A program made the position numbers and the translations under genes. The notes below the pieces were generated by a model. The model did not search any database, had not been told where the DNA came from, and saw only the letters and a list, made by a program, of their open reading frames with translations. A DNA stretch of 64,000 nt. Origin: Leptidea sinapis (lineage: Eukaryota; Arthropoda; Insecta; Lepidoptera; Pieridae). Shown here one piece after another: positions 63,955 to 64,000 of the stretch. Numbering within the stretch: position 1 is the first letter of the stretch; each line of letters starts with the position of its first letter. The stretch covers positions 2,418,001-2,482,000 of the forward strand of contig NC_066275.1 of the NCBI RefSeq assembly GCF_905404315.1. The letters run 5' to 3'.

Positions 63955-64000
63955 CTTTTTTTTATGACAGCAAGGGATCACGTCCGGGACAGGAACAGGA
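63955..64000 (-). repeat. Dispersed repeat B (copy 13), cut by window end
   Basis: T run and 'atgacagcaaggga' match the start of minus-strand B copies such as 38255; the rest lies outside. Confidence 0.55.

Noticed and set aside
1..64000. CRISPR arrays, bacterial operons, phage or plasmid genes
   Set aside because: No regularly spaced direct repeats, no bacterial gene spacing or ribosome-binding patterns; the content is eukaryotic mobile elements.

Overview
The window looks like transposon-dense intergenic or intronic DNA from a lepidopteran nuclear genome. It is AT-rich and carries no convincing multi-exon host gene and no bacterial-type operon. Nearly everything that can be read is a piece of a mobile element. 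The lepidopteran assignment is inference: it rests on family resemblance of several LINE, SINE-like and MITE sequences to repeats I know as common in moth and butterfly genomes, and no database was searched. Family letters below (A, B, C and so on) are local labels for repeats that recur inside this window.

Layout. 0-6.4 kb: a large, nearly perfect inverted duplication (arms 1-1528 and 4710-6237, the left arm running off the window) around a 3.2 kb spacer that holds a LINE A fragment and a TATA-containing segment. 6.4-15.5 kb: AT-rich sequence with a MITE, a mariner remnant and dispersed repeats F, G, C and B. 15.6-19.8 kb: a structurally complete Gypsy-type LTR retrotransposon on the minus strand with 87-88 bp LTRs and a 5 bp target duplication; its pol is broken by stops and frameshifts. 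20-34 kb: a repeat mosaic in which four blocks (H, C, D, E) occur twice in the same order about 7 kb apart, which suggests an old tandem duplication; the second copy holds a 1.37 kb foldback element. 34-44 kb: mostly unannotatable AT-rich DNA with decayed LINEs. 44.6 kb: a TATA box, a short leader, an ATG with six codons and a splice donor, the best candidate for host gene sequence, although no second exon is visible. 46-50 kb: LINE fragments. 49.2-54.7 kb: a decayed BEL/Pao retrotransposon interrupted by a 1.69 kb LINE whose 7 bp target duplication is intact. 55.2-56.8 kb: a LINE 3' part with a CCHC-like finger and a restriction-like endonuclease domain, inserted with an 11 bp target duplication into an older repeat. 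57-64 kb: more LINE A, B-family and RTE-like fragments, including nested ones.

The genes do not form a pathway. What links them is insertion history: LINEs inside LTR elements and inside other repeats, B-family copies inside RTE-like copies, and segmental duplications that copied older insertions. Nothing here amounts to a clearly new functional system. The most useful leads are the inverted duplication, the H-C-D-E duplication with its foldback element, the very short-LTR Gypsy element, the endonuclease LINE with repeated 11 bp target duplications, and the orphan promoter and first exon near 44.7 kb.
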